From the NCBI GenBank assembly GCA_022226955.1, contig CP092079.1, positions 3,283,546-3,347,545 of the forward strand: a stretch of DNA of 64,000 nt, given 5' to 3'. The notes under the pieces are model-generated. The model saw only the letters and a list, made by a program, of their open reading frames with translations, did not search any database and had not been told where the DNA came from. A program made the position numbers and the translations under genes. Source of the DNA: Nitrospira sp. (GTDB taxonomy: Bacteria > Nitrospirota > Nitrospiria > Nitrospirales > Nitrospiraceae). The first letter of the stretch is position 1. The number at the start of each line of letters is the position of its first letter. This document shows, piece by piece, positions 52,959 to 61,178 of the stretch.

Positions 52959-55071
52959 TCCGTCCAACATCGAGGAGGTGCAGTCGATCGAGCGGATCCT
53001 CTACTTCGCCTCTAACGGTGAAGAGGCTTGGATGATCAATCTGAGCAAGAAGAAAGGATTGCCCCATTCTCGTCCCATGGCTCAAGTCCGCACGGCCATC
53101 CAGACCGGTGAGGCGACGATCGTCACCGAGGACCCTTACGCATACCTTCGGACAAGTGATGCAGAGCTTTCACACGAGAAGTGCCAGGTGCGGGACCATT
53201 TGCATGCCATCCTTGGTCCGTATTTGGAGACCTATAGGGAGGCCCTGCTGCAGAAGTCCCGCCGCGGGGCGATTATTTTGAAGATCACGCAGGAAACGAA
53301 CTGGAAGAAAAAGAAGATTTACAAGTATCTGCGACGCTATTGGCAATCCGGTCAACTCCGCAATGCCTTTTTACCTGACTGGCACCTGCGGGGTGGGAAA
53401 AACGTCACGAAAACGTGCACGCAGGGTAAGAAGCGAGGACGGCCCAAGCAGGTCGTCCAAACGAATCGAACAACCGTGGTCGGAATCAACGTCGATAAGG
53501 ACATGTATCAACGTCTCAAACGAGGGGTCGATGACTGGTATCTCAAGACCGATCTCTCCTTCGCGGCTGCCTTTCACAAGATTACGACCACCCAATTCAT
53601 TGACGGACTCGAGTTTGTGAATGGTGTTTGGGTCCCACGGCCGTGGTCATCCGACAGACTGCCGACACAACGCCAAGCCTGGTACGTCTATGAAAAGGAG
53701 TTTCTTCATAAACCGGAGGCGCGTAAGCGCAAAATTGGTTCCCATCGCTGGAATCTCGAAGAACGTGAACTTACCGGGGATACCGCGACCTTGGCACCCT
53801 GGCCCGGTAGTTTGTACCAAATTGATGCCACGGTTGGGGATATTTACTTGCGGAGCCAATTAGATCTGAATCGGATCATTGGACGACCTGTCATTTACTT
53901 AGTGGTCGATGTCTTTAGCCGCATGATTGTCGGATTCGCCGTATTGATGGAAGGACCCAGCTGGATGGGCGCACTGCAGGCTCTGGAAAGCGCCTTCATG
54001 GACAAAGTGGCCTTCTGTAAATCCTTGGGGGTCGATATCCAGCCGGGCGCTTGGCCTTCTGCTGGTCTTCCCGAGGCGATCACCGCGGATAATGGGGAAT
54101 TCTTGGGCTACAACGCTACCAGCCTGAACAGCCTTGATATCCTGCTGCATAACACGCCACCCTACCGCCCAGATTGGAAATTTCTCGTGGAGTGCTATTT
54201 CCGGACTGTGCAGGAGAAACTCCGCTGGGTCCCGGGTTATCTCCATCCAACGCGAGAACGGGGAGACAAAGACACCCGCCTCGATGGTGTACTGACACTC
54301 AAAGATCTGCGCCAACTGCTGATTTGGTGCATTATCCAGTACAACAACCACCGCTTGTTGGAGAACTATCCCGTCACCAAATGCATGATCCGCGACGATC
54401 TCGATCTCTATCCATCGGAGATCTGGCGTTGGGGCCTAAGCGCCAATAGTTCTCGGCTTCGCTGGGAAGACCCCAAGCAAATTCACGCTATTCTGCTCCC
54501 TCGCAGCAAAGCGAGAGTCACGCGCCACGGCCTGAAGTTCAAGAATCTGTACTACTCCTGTGAAACCGCTCGGAACGCCCACTGGTTTTCCCAGGCGTCG
54601 GCAAAAGAATGGGATGTGGAAGTCTCCTATGATCCACGGAGCCCCGAGGTGCTCTATCTTGTGAAAGAGGACGACAGGATGGAGGCGTGCACACTGTTGG
54701 ACCGGATGCATGAAGACACATTTCGCAGCCATGACTGGTATGAGGTCGAAGACTACCTCGCGATGCGGGCAATGAAACAATCCGAGGCTAAACTCACGGA
54801 AGTGCATCGAGCCGTCGTCCCGCGGACCATGCAGGAAGCGATAGTCCGCGCAGCCCAGGAGAATCTGAAAGAAGTGCAGGTACCACAGAGCAAACGGGCA
54901 GCCCTACAGGGCGTCAAAGACAACAAGCGGACGGAGCGCGAGTATGAGCGCGCTCTGGCCACTGGCCAAGACCCCGTCGCACCTACTGTGGAGGAGGACG
55001 CAGAAGAATACATTGGCATCGATGAACCGGCCGAGTTGCTGCGCACGGCCGCCGTAGTGAGGACAGCATGA
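52921..55071 (+). CDS. tnsB: TnsB-like DDE transposase
   Basis: A 716-residue Mu/Tn7-type transposase. The N-terminal third holds helix-turn-helix DNA-binding domains for the end repeats (QETNWKKKKIYKYLRRYWQS region). The rve core has Asp302 (YQIDATVGD), Asp390 (ITADNGEF) and Glu424 (WKFLVECYFR), i.e. a DD(34)E arrangement. A beta-barrel (about 505-560) and a charged C-terminal tail (about 590-716), used for TnsC contact, follow. The ATG overlaps tnsA by 38 bases with GGGAGA upstream. The catalytic triad is intact. A gap of 116 bases follows before tnsC, without a clear terminator. Confidence 0.94.
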   Translation: MELLNNSLLAWRDPSNIEEVQSIERILYFASNGEEAWMINLSKKKGLPHSRPMAQVRTAIQTGEATIVTEDPYAYLRTSDAELSHEKCQVRDHLHAILGPYLETYREALLQKSRRGAIILKITQETNWKKKKIYKYLRRYWQSGQLRNAFLPDWHLRGGKNVTKTCTQGKKRGRPKQVVQTNRTTVVGINVDKDMYQRLKRGVDDWYLKTDLSFAAAFHKITTTQFIDGLEFVNGVWVPRPWSSDRLPTQRQAWYVYEKEFLHKPEARKRKIGSHRWNLEERELTGDTATLAPWPGSLYQIDATVGDIYLRSQLDLNRIIGRPVIYLVVDVFSRMIVGFAVLMEGPSWMGALQALESAFMDKVAFCKSLGVDIQPGAWPSAGLPEAITADNGEFLGYNATSLNSLDILLHNTPPYRPDWKFLVECYFRTVQEKLRWVPGYLHPTRERGDKDTRLDGVLTLKDLRQLLIWCIIQYNNHRLLENYPVTKCMIRDDLDLYPSEIWRWGLSANSSRLRWEDPKQIHAILLPRSKARVTRHGLKFKNLYYSCETARNAHWFSQASAKEWDVEVSYDPRSPEVLYLVKEDDRMEACTLLDRMHEDTFRSHDWYEVEDYLAMRAMKQSEAKLTEVHRAVVPRTMQEAIVRAAQENLKEVQVPQSKRAALQGVKDNKRTEREYERALATGQDPVAPTVEEDAEEYIGIDEPAELLRTAAVVRTA

Positions 55072-55187
55072 ACGTGCACTTACATCAATTTCCTCTAGGA
55101 CTCCCGTGAGTGTTGAGTCTCAATGGCTCAGACTCGCAAGCGCTTTGCAGAGGGACACGCCTCACACTCTCATACTAGGAGGAAGCC

Positions 55188-56813
55188 ATGGCCAATCCCG
55201 TCAAACGGAGCAAGAGAGCGAAACCAAACCTGAGCGCGCTCATCCGTCAAGGCGCCCAGATTGCCGCCACCTATGACACCAACCAAGAGGTGCCGCTCTA
55301 CCGGGGCATCCCGACACTGGAAGCCCTAGGGCCTATCCTGTCAAAGGAAGAGGTCATCTCCCGGCTTGCCTCGACACCCGTCTATGATGAACAAGAGCGG
55401 TTGCTCAAACCGGAAACCCTTCTCCACGTAGTTCAAGCTGCATTGCTAAACTGGTTCAGGCCCTTGGCGATGCACATCGATCTCCAACAGCGCCTGGATC
55501 GAGTCATTCGCGGCAGCTTGCCGTATCGCAATCCATTGACAGTAGGCTATCACCGCAAGTGTTTCGAGCACATCGATCAGTTTCACGACTATATAAAGCG
55601 GCCTGCGTCGGCTCCATACCAGCGCACGACGGCCCTGGGCTTCCACTTTACTGCCCCCAGTGGCGCAGGCAAAACTACCTCGATCGAACGAATCCTCATG
55701 GAGCTCTATCCTCAGCGTATCCTCCATACTGAGTACAAGGGCAAACCGTTCCATTTTGATCAACTGGTCTGGCTCCATCTCGATTGTCCTGGCAATGGTT
55801 CGTTGCGATCATTGCTCATTCAATTCTTGCAAGCCGTGGATGCTATCATCGGGAAAACAAAGCTCACGAGCGGCGAAGAAGTAGGTTATTACGAGCTGTA
55901 CGGAGGAGATCGGGCGACGGTGGACTCACTGATTTCGGCTGTAGCGACCGTAGCCGCGAATCACTGTCTCTCTGTGCTCATCATCGATGAAATCCAACAC
56001 CTTCTTCATGCCGATGGCGACGGGGCTGACAAAGTCCTGAACTATCTGGTGACACTAGTGAACACTATCGGCCTCCCGGTCATTTTAGTCGGGACACCGC
56101 GTGCGAAACATGTCCTCTCCCAACAGGCGAAACAAATTCGCCGAGGGACAGGCCAAGGGGAACTCGAATGGCACCGTTTGGACCGTGCAAGTCTCAGCTA
56201 TTCGCTGATGACGGAAGAGATGTGGACCTATCAATATACATTGAAGCCAGTGACGCTGACCGACCGTATCAAGGATGTCCTCTTTGAGGAAACACAGGGT
56301 ATCCCAGACTATATGATCAAAGCCTATATGATGGCCCAATGGCGATCCATTACGACGGGCAAGCCGCTTTCTGTCGCTATGCTGCGATCGGTCGCCAAGG
56401 ACGGCTTTGCTTCGGCCAGACCCATTCTGCGCGCCCTCCGGCACAATAATTTTGCCGGCCTCAAGAATCTTGATGATGTACGTCCCCCCAACGTAGATCC
56501 CATTCTGCAAGCCGCTGAACAACAAATGAACGAAGAGCTCTCCACTGCGGCTGGTCTTAAAGCCATGCAGGCCAGTAAAGATACAGACAAGGAGACCTGC
56601 GCCACGACTGGCACTGAAACAACACCGCAACAGCACACAGCCCCTCCCACAGCGGCAACCGAAGCAACAGCTTATAGGGATCTGGCTTCGGATCCGCCGA
56701 CATTGAGGGAACTGCACCAGCAAGCGGAAGCGTCAGGGACAGATTTCTATGATCTCCTCAGAAAGAACAATGTCGTGAACCGCCCGATGGAGTCAGGGCC
56801 ATCTCCCCTGTAA
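55188..56813 (+). CDS. tnsC: TnsC-like AAA+ regulator ATPase
   Basis: A 541-residue AAA+ ATPase that links target selectors to the TnsAB transposase. The Walker A is APSGAGKTTS (Lys162), and the Walker B is VLIIDEIQHLL (Asp267-Glu268). Sensor I is near VILVGTPRAK. It is at the long end of the family: an N-terminal extension of about 125 residues and a low-complexity Thr/Ala/Gln-rich segment (about 455-510) precede a short helical tail. The ATG has AGGAGG six bases upstream, the best ribosome site in the element. It is followed after 13 bases by tniQ. All ATPase motifs are intact. Confidence 0.94.
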   Translation: MANPVKRSKRAKPNLSALIRQGAQIAATYDTNQEVPLYRGIPTLEALGPILSKEEVISRLASTPVYDEQERLLKPETLLHVVQAALLNWFRPLAMHIDLQQRLDRVIRGSLPYRNPLTVGYHRKCFEHIDQFHDYIKRPASAPYQRTTALGFHFTAPSGAGKTTSIERILMELYPQRILHTEYKGKPFHFDQLVWLHLDCPGNGSLRSLLIQFLQAVDAIIGKTKLTSGEEVGYYELYGGDRATVDSLISAVATVAANHCLSVLIIDEIQHLLHADGDGADKVLNYLVTLVNTIGLPVILVGTPRAKHVLSQQAKQIRRGTGQGELEWHRLDRASLSYSLMTEEMWTYQYTLKPVTLTDRIKDVLFEETQGIPDYMIKAYMMAQWRSITTGKPLSVAMLRSVAKDGFASARPILRALRHNNFAGLKNLDDVRPPNVDPILQAAEQQMNEELSTAAGLKAMQASKDTDKETCATTGTETTPQQHTAPPTAATEATAYRDLASDPPTLRELHQQAEASGTDFYDLLRKNNVVNRPMESGPSPL

Positions 56814-56826
56814 GCCTGGAGTGACC

Positions 56827-57618
56827 ATGCTTTCGATGTTTCCGGACATCTATCCCGATGAATTACTCGTCAGCGTATATGCCCGATTCCATGTACGCCT
56901 ACGAGCCTTCCCCCAAAAGACCGCTCAGTTGCTATTTGGCAGTACCACGCTTTGCATCAAAGGAGATCTCCCTCATCGCTTATCTCATCTTGCCACTATG
57001 CTGCCTCCAGGGTATCGACCAAGCATTCGCGAAATGATCGTGCACCACACACTTCTTCCAATCTATGAACGCTTCAGCCTGTGTCCTCGGTGTGAAGATC
57101 ATATGATGGGAATGACAGGGTATTCCTTTGAACGATCCAGTATACGCCTCATCCGCACCGTGCCGACTCTCCGATACTGCCCAATGTGCTGCAAGGAGGA
57201 CCACGACCAGGCAGGAGAATACTATTGGCATCGAAACCATCAGATTCCCGGTATACCAGTTTGTTTGATCCATCAGGTTTTCCTAGAATGCAGCGATATA
57301 CCTCTACTGAAGATCCCCGCAACGGATTTAATGTCGATCGCAGCAGAACTTTCGCTCCAGCCCGTTGCACCGAGACAGGTCAATATCAACAATGGGCATC
57401 ATAGGACAATCGTAAATATTGCATGCGAGCTGGTGGAGTTTCTTTCAGCGGCAGGTTCTTCACATGCTCGAACTAGCAAATCTATCATTAGGCTGTTAAA
57501 TCAATCCGAGTACCTCACCGAACGTTATAGTCCCAAGCCACCTAACCCCGTTGCAAAACGGCCCAAGACATTTGCTAGACAGGAGGGGACACGTCACTCT
57601 GCTTCATTGCGACAATGA
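56827..57618 (+). CDS. tniQ: Short TniQ-family target-selection protein
   Basis: A 263-residue TniQ-domain protein. The N-terminal signature is IYPDELLVSVYARFHVRLRA. Two zinc-binding groups are visible: FSLCPRCEDH and RYCPMCCKEDH followed by YYWHRNHQIPGIPVCLIHQ. The conserved W-H-R-x-H-Q-x-P-G-x-x-V-C-x-x-H run is a hallmark of TniQ/TnsD. It lacks the long C-terminal DNA-recognition region seen in the next gene, which resembles TniQ proteins that partner with another targeting module. The ATG at 56827 has GGAG five bases upstream. Its stop overlaps the tnsD start (ATGA). Confidence 0.9.
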   Translation: MLSMFPDIYPDELLVSVYARFHVRLRAFPQKTAQLLFGSTTLCIKGDLPHRLSHLATMLPPGYRPSIREMIVHHTLLPIYERFSLCPRCEDHMMGMTGYSFERSSIRLIRTVPTLRYCPMCCKEDHDQAGEYYWHRNHQIPGIPVCLIHQVFLECSDIPLLKIPATDLMSIAAELSLQPVAPRQVNINNGHHRTIVNIACELVEFLSAAGSSHARTSKSIIRLLNQSEYLTERYSPKPPNPVAKRPKTFARQEGTRHSASLRQ

Positions 57619-59429
57619 ATGAAACAATGCGCACCACGACTTACCGCAGCTGCATTGTGCTCCTAACCATGGCCATTTATCTCCCAGCTCCATATCCAGA
57701 TGAAGTGCTCTATAGCATCCTTGCACGCCATCGGCTTCGCTTAGGCCAAACAACGACTACTGTTTTAATGCGCCAACTATTTGGGTCACCATCAGTGCAT
57801 GCTGCCGTCGCTTTTCCCACTCACCTCAGCCATCTGTCGTCGACCCTTCATCCCCACGCGAATATGACGTTGGACACGCTGATCATGCGGTTCACTCTGT
57901 TTCCATATTACGCGCCCTTTTTCGCAAGGGACCATCGCCTAGCTCTCTATCAGCGAATGGCTGCTGATCACCATGGCATGGAAAGAGCCGTGCCGATGAC
58001 CTGGCTCCGCAGGAACAGCGTAACGGTTTCTGAGATGCTTCGGTATTGCCCAGTTTGTGCAGCTCACGAACGGCGAGAACTCGGCGAAGCGTATTGGCAT
58101 CGTTTACACCAGATACCTGGCGTGGAAGTCTGTGCCGTGCATGAAGTGTGGCTTGAATCGACTTGCGCCCCCGCTAGAGCACTTGGGGGCTGGCACCACT
58201 TTCTATCTGCAGAATCGGCGATCTTAAGTACCGCCGTTAGACATCTGAGTGCTTATGAACCAGGTCGGAATTCAATGATACAACTTACTCATGATGCAGC
58301 CTGGCTGCTCGAACAGAATCCCAGTTCTTCCGATCCGGAGGCACTATGGAGCCGATACCGATGCCTACTCAGGGAACGAGGTCTTAGCAGCTATCGTGGG
58401 AAGGTCTCGCCTAGCAAATTACTCGCTCTCATCCACCGCCTTTTCCCTGTCACATTCCTCGCACGCATTGAAGGCAATTCCGGACGACTAACATCCGGAC
58501 GAGGGATTTTCAGTCTCATCCGCAAGCCACGAGGAGGACTTCCTCCGCTATATCACCTTCTCATGATGCAGGTTTTGGATAAAAGTGCTGAAGAGTTTTT
58601 TCAACTGCCTGCGAAACCTCATGACTTTGGCATCGGGCCCTGGCCCTGTTTGAACAGATTAGCACCTCACTACAAAGCAATGACGGTGATGACGTATTCA
58701 GTTCATGTGCAGAAGGATGGAGGACGCCCAGTCGCAACCTTCTCCTGCCCCTGTGGATTTGTCTATTCTCGCATTGGACCAGATTGGGGACCGCTTGCCC
58801 GATTCAGTTATACGCGTATTGAACGGTATGGTCCGTTGTGGGATCGGAAATTCTCACGTCTTTGGTCGACGCCCGAGAATACGCTCTCGTTCATCTCCCA
58901 GACGGTAGGGATGGCAGAAAAGAATCTCTCAAAACATGCAGCACGCCTGAAGTTACCGGTTTGGAAGAGACCGACTGGACATTCGGCTATACCTAGTCGC
59001 AAACGATCTTGGCGCGGACGGATGGTGCGGCCATTATCCGCCACCATTCGTAGAGTGAGACAGGAGTGGCGTAATTTGTCAGCACAAAGCGGCCGATCAA
59101 TTCATGAGGAGCGAGAAGAGCGCCGACTCTACCACTGGCTGTTTCGACATGATCATGACTGGCTCATCGCTCAACCTCATCGATCGAGAATCACTCGTCA
59201 GGCTGGATCACACACGCAGGTCGACTGGAATGAAAGAGATCAGTTTCTTGCCCATGTTCTTGAAAGACAACCCTTACTTCCAGCTCTGTCAGGACATCAC
59301 CGCATCTCAATAAACAGGCTCATCAGACAATCTGGATACCGACACCTCATTCAACCTAATTTACACCGCCTTCCCGCGACTCGTGCCACACTCAATAGAA
59401 TCGTCACCTCTCATATGCCAGAAGACTAG
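57615..59429 (+). CDS. tnsD: TnsD-like long TniQ-family site selector
   Basis: A 604-residue TniQ/TnsD protein. The N terminus (YLPAPYPDEVLYSILARHRL) and zinc group (RYCPVCAAHERRELGEAYWH, then RLHQIPGVEVCAVHEVW) match the short TniQ just upstream. A second Cys pair (FSCPCGFVYSR) lies near residue 380. The last 200 residues are Arg/Lys/Trp-rich and probably read a fixed attachment sequence, as Tn7 TnsD reads the 3' end of glmS. The start could be 57615 (overlapping tniQ) or 57669 (closer to the conserved start). The insertion site suggests the response-regulator 3' end as target. That is inference from position only. Confidence 0.88.
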   Translation: MNETMRTTTYRSCIVLLTMAIYLPAPYPDEVLYSILARHRLRLGQTTTTVLMRQLFGSPSVHAAVAFPTHLSHLSSTLHPHANMTLDTLIMRFTLFPYYAPFFARDHRLALYQRMAADHHGMERAVPMTWLRRNSVTVSEMLRYCPVCAAHERRELGEAYWHRLHQIPGVEVCAVHEVWLESTCAPARALGGWHHFLSAESAILSTAVRHLSAYEPGRNSMIQLTHDAAWLLEQNPSSSDPEALWSRYRCLLRERGLSSYRGKVSPSKLLALIHRLFPVTFLARIEGNSGRLTSGRGIFSLIRKPRGGLPPLYHLLMMQVLDKSAEEFFQLPAKPHDFGIGPWPCLNRLAPHYKAMTVMTYSVHVQKDGGRPVATFSCPCGFVYSRIGPDWGPLARFSYTRIERYGPLWDRKFSRLWSTPENTLSFISQTVGMAEKNLSKHAARLKLPVWKRPTGHSAIPSRKRSWRGRMVRPLSATIRRVRQEWRNLSAQSGRSIHEEREERRLYHWLFRHDHDWLIAQPHRSRITRQAGSHTQVDWNERDQFLAHVLERQPLLPALSGHHRISINRLIRQSGYRHLIQPNLHRLPATRATLNRIVTSHMPED

Positions 59430-59447
59430 AAACGAACGGAGGATCGC

Positions 59448-59987
59448 ATGACGATGGGTATGATGCAGGGGTATCGCCAAGCAGTGCAAAAGTTTAGTGG
59501 CATTAAGAAACTCACTGACGAGGCCATGCAAGATTGGCTCGATATTGCTTTGCCAAAACTGCCGCCACGCACACAACAGATGTTCGTCGATGAGGTCTTC
59601 TTCCTGACAACAGGATTGCCGCCCTCGTATGCGGAGAGTGAGTGCCCTCAACCGCCAAAAAGTGGTAGAGCATCGCGTGCCAAAACCAAAACTATGATGA
59701 TCGACGCGCAAGCGACACAGGAGGCCTTTGATCTACAGCAGCGGGTAAGTGACGTATTGGGTGGCGAAGTCGCAGCAACGGCATGGCTGACCCGTAAACA
59801 TCGGGCGCTCAAGAACAAAACTCCGCTTTCCATTCTTGGAACCTCGGCCGGAAACGCTCGCGTGGAGCAGCTCTTGAAGAGGACTAAACGATCTCCACTT
59901 CCCGTAGACGCGCCACTTCAGAAAAAGAAAACCGTTGCCAGTCGAAAGGCTCGCTCCGTGAGCACGATCCGGAAAGCGGAAGATTGA
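59448..59987 (+). CDS. DUF2384 (MbcA/ParS/Xre toxin-binding domain) protein
   Basis: A 179-residue protein. Residues about 90-145 (LQQRVSDVLGGEVAATAWLT, then RKHRALKNKTPLSILGTSAG, then NARVEQLL) match the DUF2384 domain of antitoxins paired with RES-type toxins. The N-terminal 65 residues (QGYRQAVQKFSGIKKLTDEA) are uncharacterised, and the C-terminal 30 are Lys/Arg-rich. A strong ribosome site (GGAGG) lies five bases upstream of the ATG. No RES or other toxin gene is next to it. It follows tnsD by 18 bases and may belong to the transposition operon, or be orphan cargo. Confidence 0.75.
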   Translation: MTMGMMQGYRQAVQKFSGIKKLTDEAMQDWLDIALPKLPPRTQQMFVDEVFFLTTGLPPSYAESECPQPPKSGRASRAKTKTMMIDAQATQEAFDLQQRVSDVLGGEVAATAWLTRKHRALKNKTPLSILGTSAGNARVEQLLKRTKRSPLPVDAPLQKKKTVASRKARSVSTIRKAED

Positions 59988-60106
59988 GGCTGGGTAGTTG
60001 ATCAGCTTATGGAGCACCGTCCTTCGGACGATCCTGTGGATGTCTCTAGATTCCATTCGGTCTGGCGAGAGAGGTCTCATCCCACAAGGATGAAGACTTC
60101 ATTGAG

Positions 60107-60286
60107 ATGAGCAGACAACAAGACAGCCCTCGTAACCTTACTCCGGCCATTATTCATGTCCGCCTCTCCGCTGAGCCCCTTTCACCCCAAAAGCAGGAAC
60201 AGGTACGCCAAGAGGTCCAGGAGATCTTGAAGCGGCGTCAACACTATCTAGACCTGGCTCGCAGGCAACACCACTCTAATGATTAA
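60107..60286 (+). CDS. Small protein, unknown function (copy A)
   Basis: A 59-residue frame MSRQQDSPRNLTPAIIHVRL continuing SAEPLSPQKQEQVRQEVQEI and ending in a basic, His-rich helix. The middle resembles a short helix-rich dimerisation unit. A second copy, related across more than 40 residues, lies at 60560-60766. The preservation of TPAII, LS, EPLS/DPLS and KQE between copies argues for past selection. The ribosome site is weak (TTGAG). It was too short to stand out on size alone. Function unknown. Confidence 0.5.
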   Translation: MSRQQDSPRNLTPAIIHVRLSAEPLSPQKQEQVRQEVQEILKRRQHYLDLARRQHHSND

Positions 60287-60299
60287 ATAGGGCTTGTCG

Positions 60300-60530
60300 T
60301 TAAGCTGGCCCGTGGGGTTTCTTTGTTTCCACGAACGCAATAGTTTCTAGGCAGGGCACTGAGCTTGCGTGGATCTCAGCTGAAACAAACTCGGCGCTGA
60401 TCGGATCAATCTCAGTGGCGTCTAGGTGTTCCAATGCTGTGAGGATTTCCTGGAGGGAATGACCGGCACGCGGTTCAAGTATCACATGGAGCCGTGAGGG
60501 CACCTCGGGTTGTTGAGAGGATTTGTACAT
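60300..60530 (-). CDS. Small hypothetical protein
   Basis: A 76-residue minus-strand frame between the two small related plus-strand frames. The product (RLHVILEPRAGHSLQEILTA, then LEHLDATEIDPISAEFVSAE) has a regular beta-alpha-beta pattern and ends EIHASSVPCLETIAFVETKK, which looks like a folded domain rather than random sequence. I do not recognise the family. No ribosome site precedes the ATG at 60530, so the start is uncertain. Confidence 0.4.
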   Translation of the reverse strand: MYKSSQQPEVPSRLHVILEPRAGHSLQEILTALEHLDATEIDPISAEFVSAEIHASSVPCLETIAFVETKKPHGPA

Positions 60531-60559
60531 ACTGGGATCATACCAAAACGAGGGTGTCG

Positions 60560-60766
60560 ATGAGCAGATAACTCGAGAACCCGCACAGCATCACCCCGGC
60601 GATTATCCCTGTTATGCTCTCTTCTGACCCGCTCTCATCAGAAAAGCAGGAGCGCGTGTGTCAGGACATCCAGGAACTCAAGCAGGGGTGGCAACACCAC
60701 CAGGACGAGATCCGACAGCAGGCTACGTTAACTAATGAGTCGGATGACGTCAACCGGATCACGTAA
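60560..60766 (+). pseudogene. Small protein copy B with in-frame stop at codon 4
   Basis: The frame from ATG at 60560 reads MSR, then TAA, then continues openly as LENPHSITPAIIPVMLSSDP and LSSEKQERVCQDIQELKQGW to a TAA at 60764. It matches copy A (60107) in position of MSR, TPAII, LS-DPLS and KQE-RV. Copy A has CAA where copy B has TAA. Either it is inactive or translation starts at the internal ATG at 60614. Its end overlaps the nuclease remnant on the other strand. Confidence 0.5.
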
Positions 60767-61012
60767 GGCGTGGGGGGGTCGTTTAGCCTTCCGCCATTCC
60801 CATGACGGAATGGGCTGAGCCTCAGCCCAGAGCCCCATTCGCTTCTCCCCTGCGTCTGTTTCGAGCTCCTCTAACACCGCATTTCTCGGTGCATATTTGC
60901 AATACCACCAACACATTCCTACTTTCACGAGTTGCTGTTTGAGATTGTCTCCATCCGGTAGGACGACATCTGCGAGGGTCAGATCATAGCGATCCTTTCC
61001 GAATGTCCGCAT
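60728..61012 (-). pseudogene. Thermonuclease (SNase-family) 3' remnant
   Basis: The 94 readable residues match the C-terminal half of staphylococcal-nuclease-type proteins: RTFGKDRYDLTLADVVLPDG and LVKVGMCWWYCKYAPRNAVL, then the MGLWAEAQPIPSWEWRK tail. Full-length relatives are about 150 residues, with a signal peptide and DGDT active-site start. Upstream in the same frame I can follow only STLTLGKDVT and then sequence that no longer resembles the family. The Arg/Glu catalytic region is therefore lost. It was most likely truncated by recombination near 61050. Confidence 0.65.
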
Positions 61013-61178
61013 TGTGACATCTTTCCCAAGAGTGAGGGTAGATATGCCCTTTGTGGCACCCTTTCCTACAGTGCGTTGGTGCCCACATTCTGGCCGCCGC
61101 TCGTGCTTTGGAGGCGAGAGCAGCGGCCCATTTCGTTATGGCCATTGAGGAGGTGGGTTTAGCGCTAGCTTTCAGGCG

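Larger units (their letters stand above)
51359..59987 (+). mobile_element. Tn7-like transposon with TnsABC, TniQ and TnsD (distal end not found)
   Basis: The element starts at a repeat-bearing end just after a response regulator stop. It then carries xre, tnsA, tnsB, tnsC, tniQ, tnsD and a DUF2384 gene, all on the plus strand with short gaps or overlaps. The order end-tnsABC-target selectors equals that of Tn7 inserted beside glmS, where the tnsA-proximal end faces the target gene. I mark 59987, the last co-oriented gene, as the minimum extent. No inverted copy of the end repeats was found by eye to 64000, so the element may run further or have lost its distal end. No Cas gene or CRISPR array was seen. 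The composition is more AT-rich than the upstream region. Confidence 0.8.

Noticed and set aside
60330-60350. AATAGTTTCTAGG considered as the distal transposon end repeat.
   Set aside because: It matches the inverted core AGTTTCCTTAA only in AGTTTC, occurs once, and has no 19-base period.
51345-61178. CRISPR array or Cas gene in the transposon region.
   Set aside because: No regularly spaced direct repeats of 25-40 bases and no Cas-like motifs were seen in any frame.
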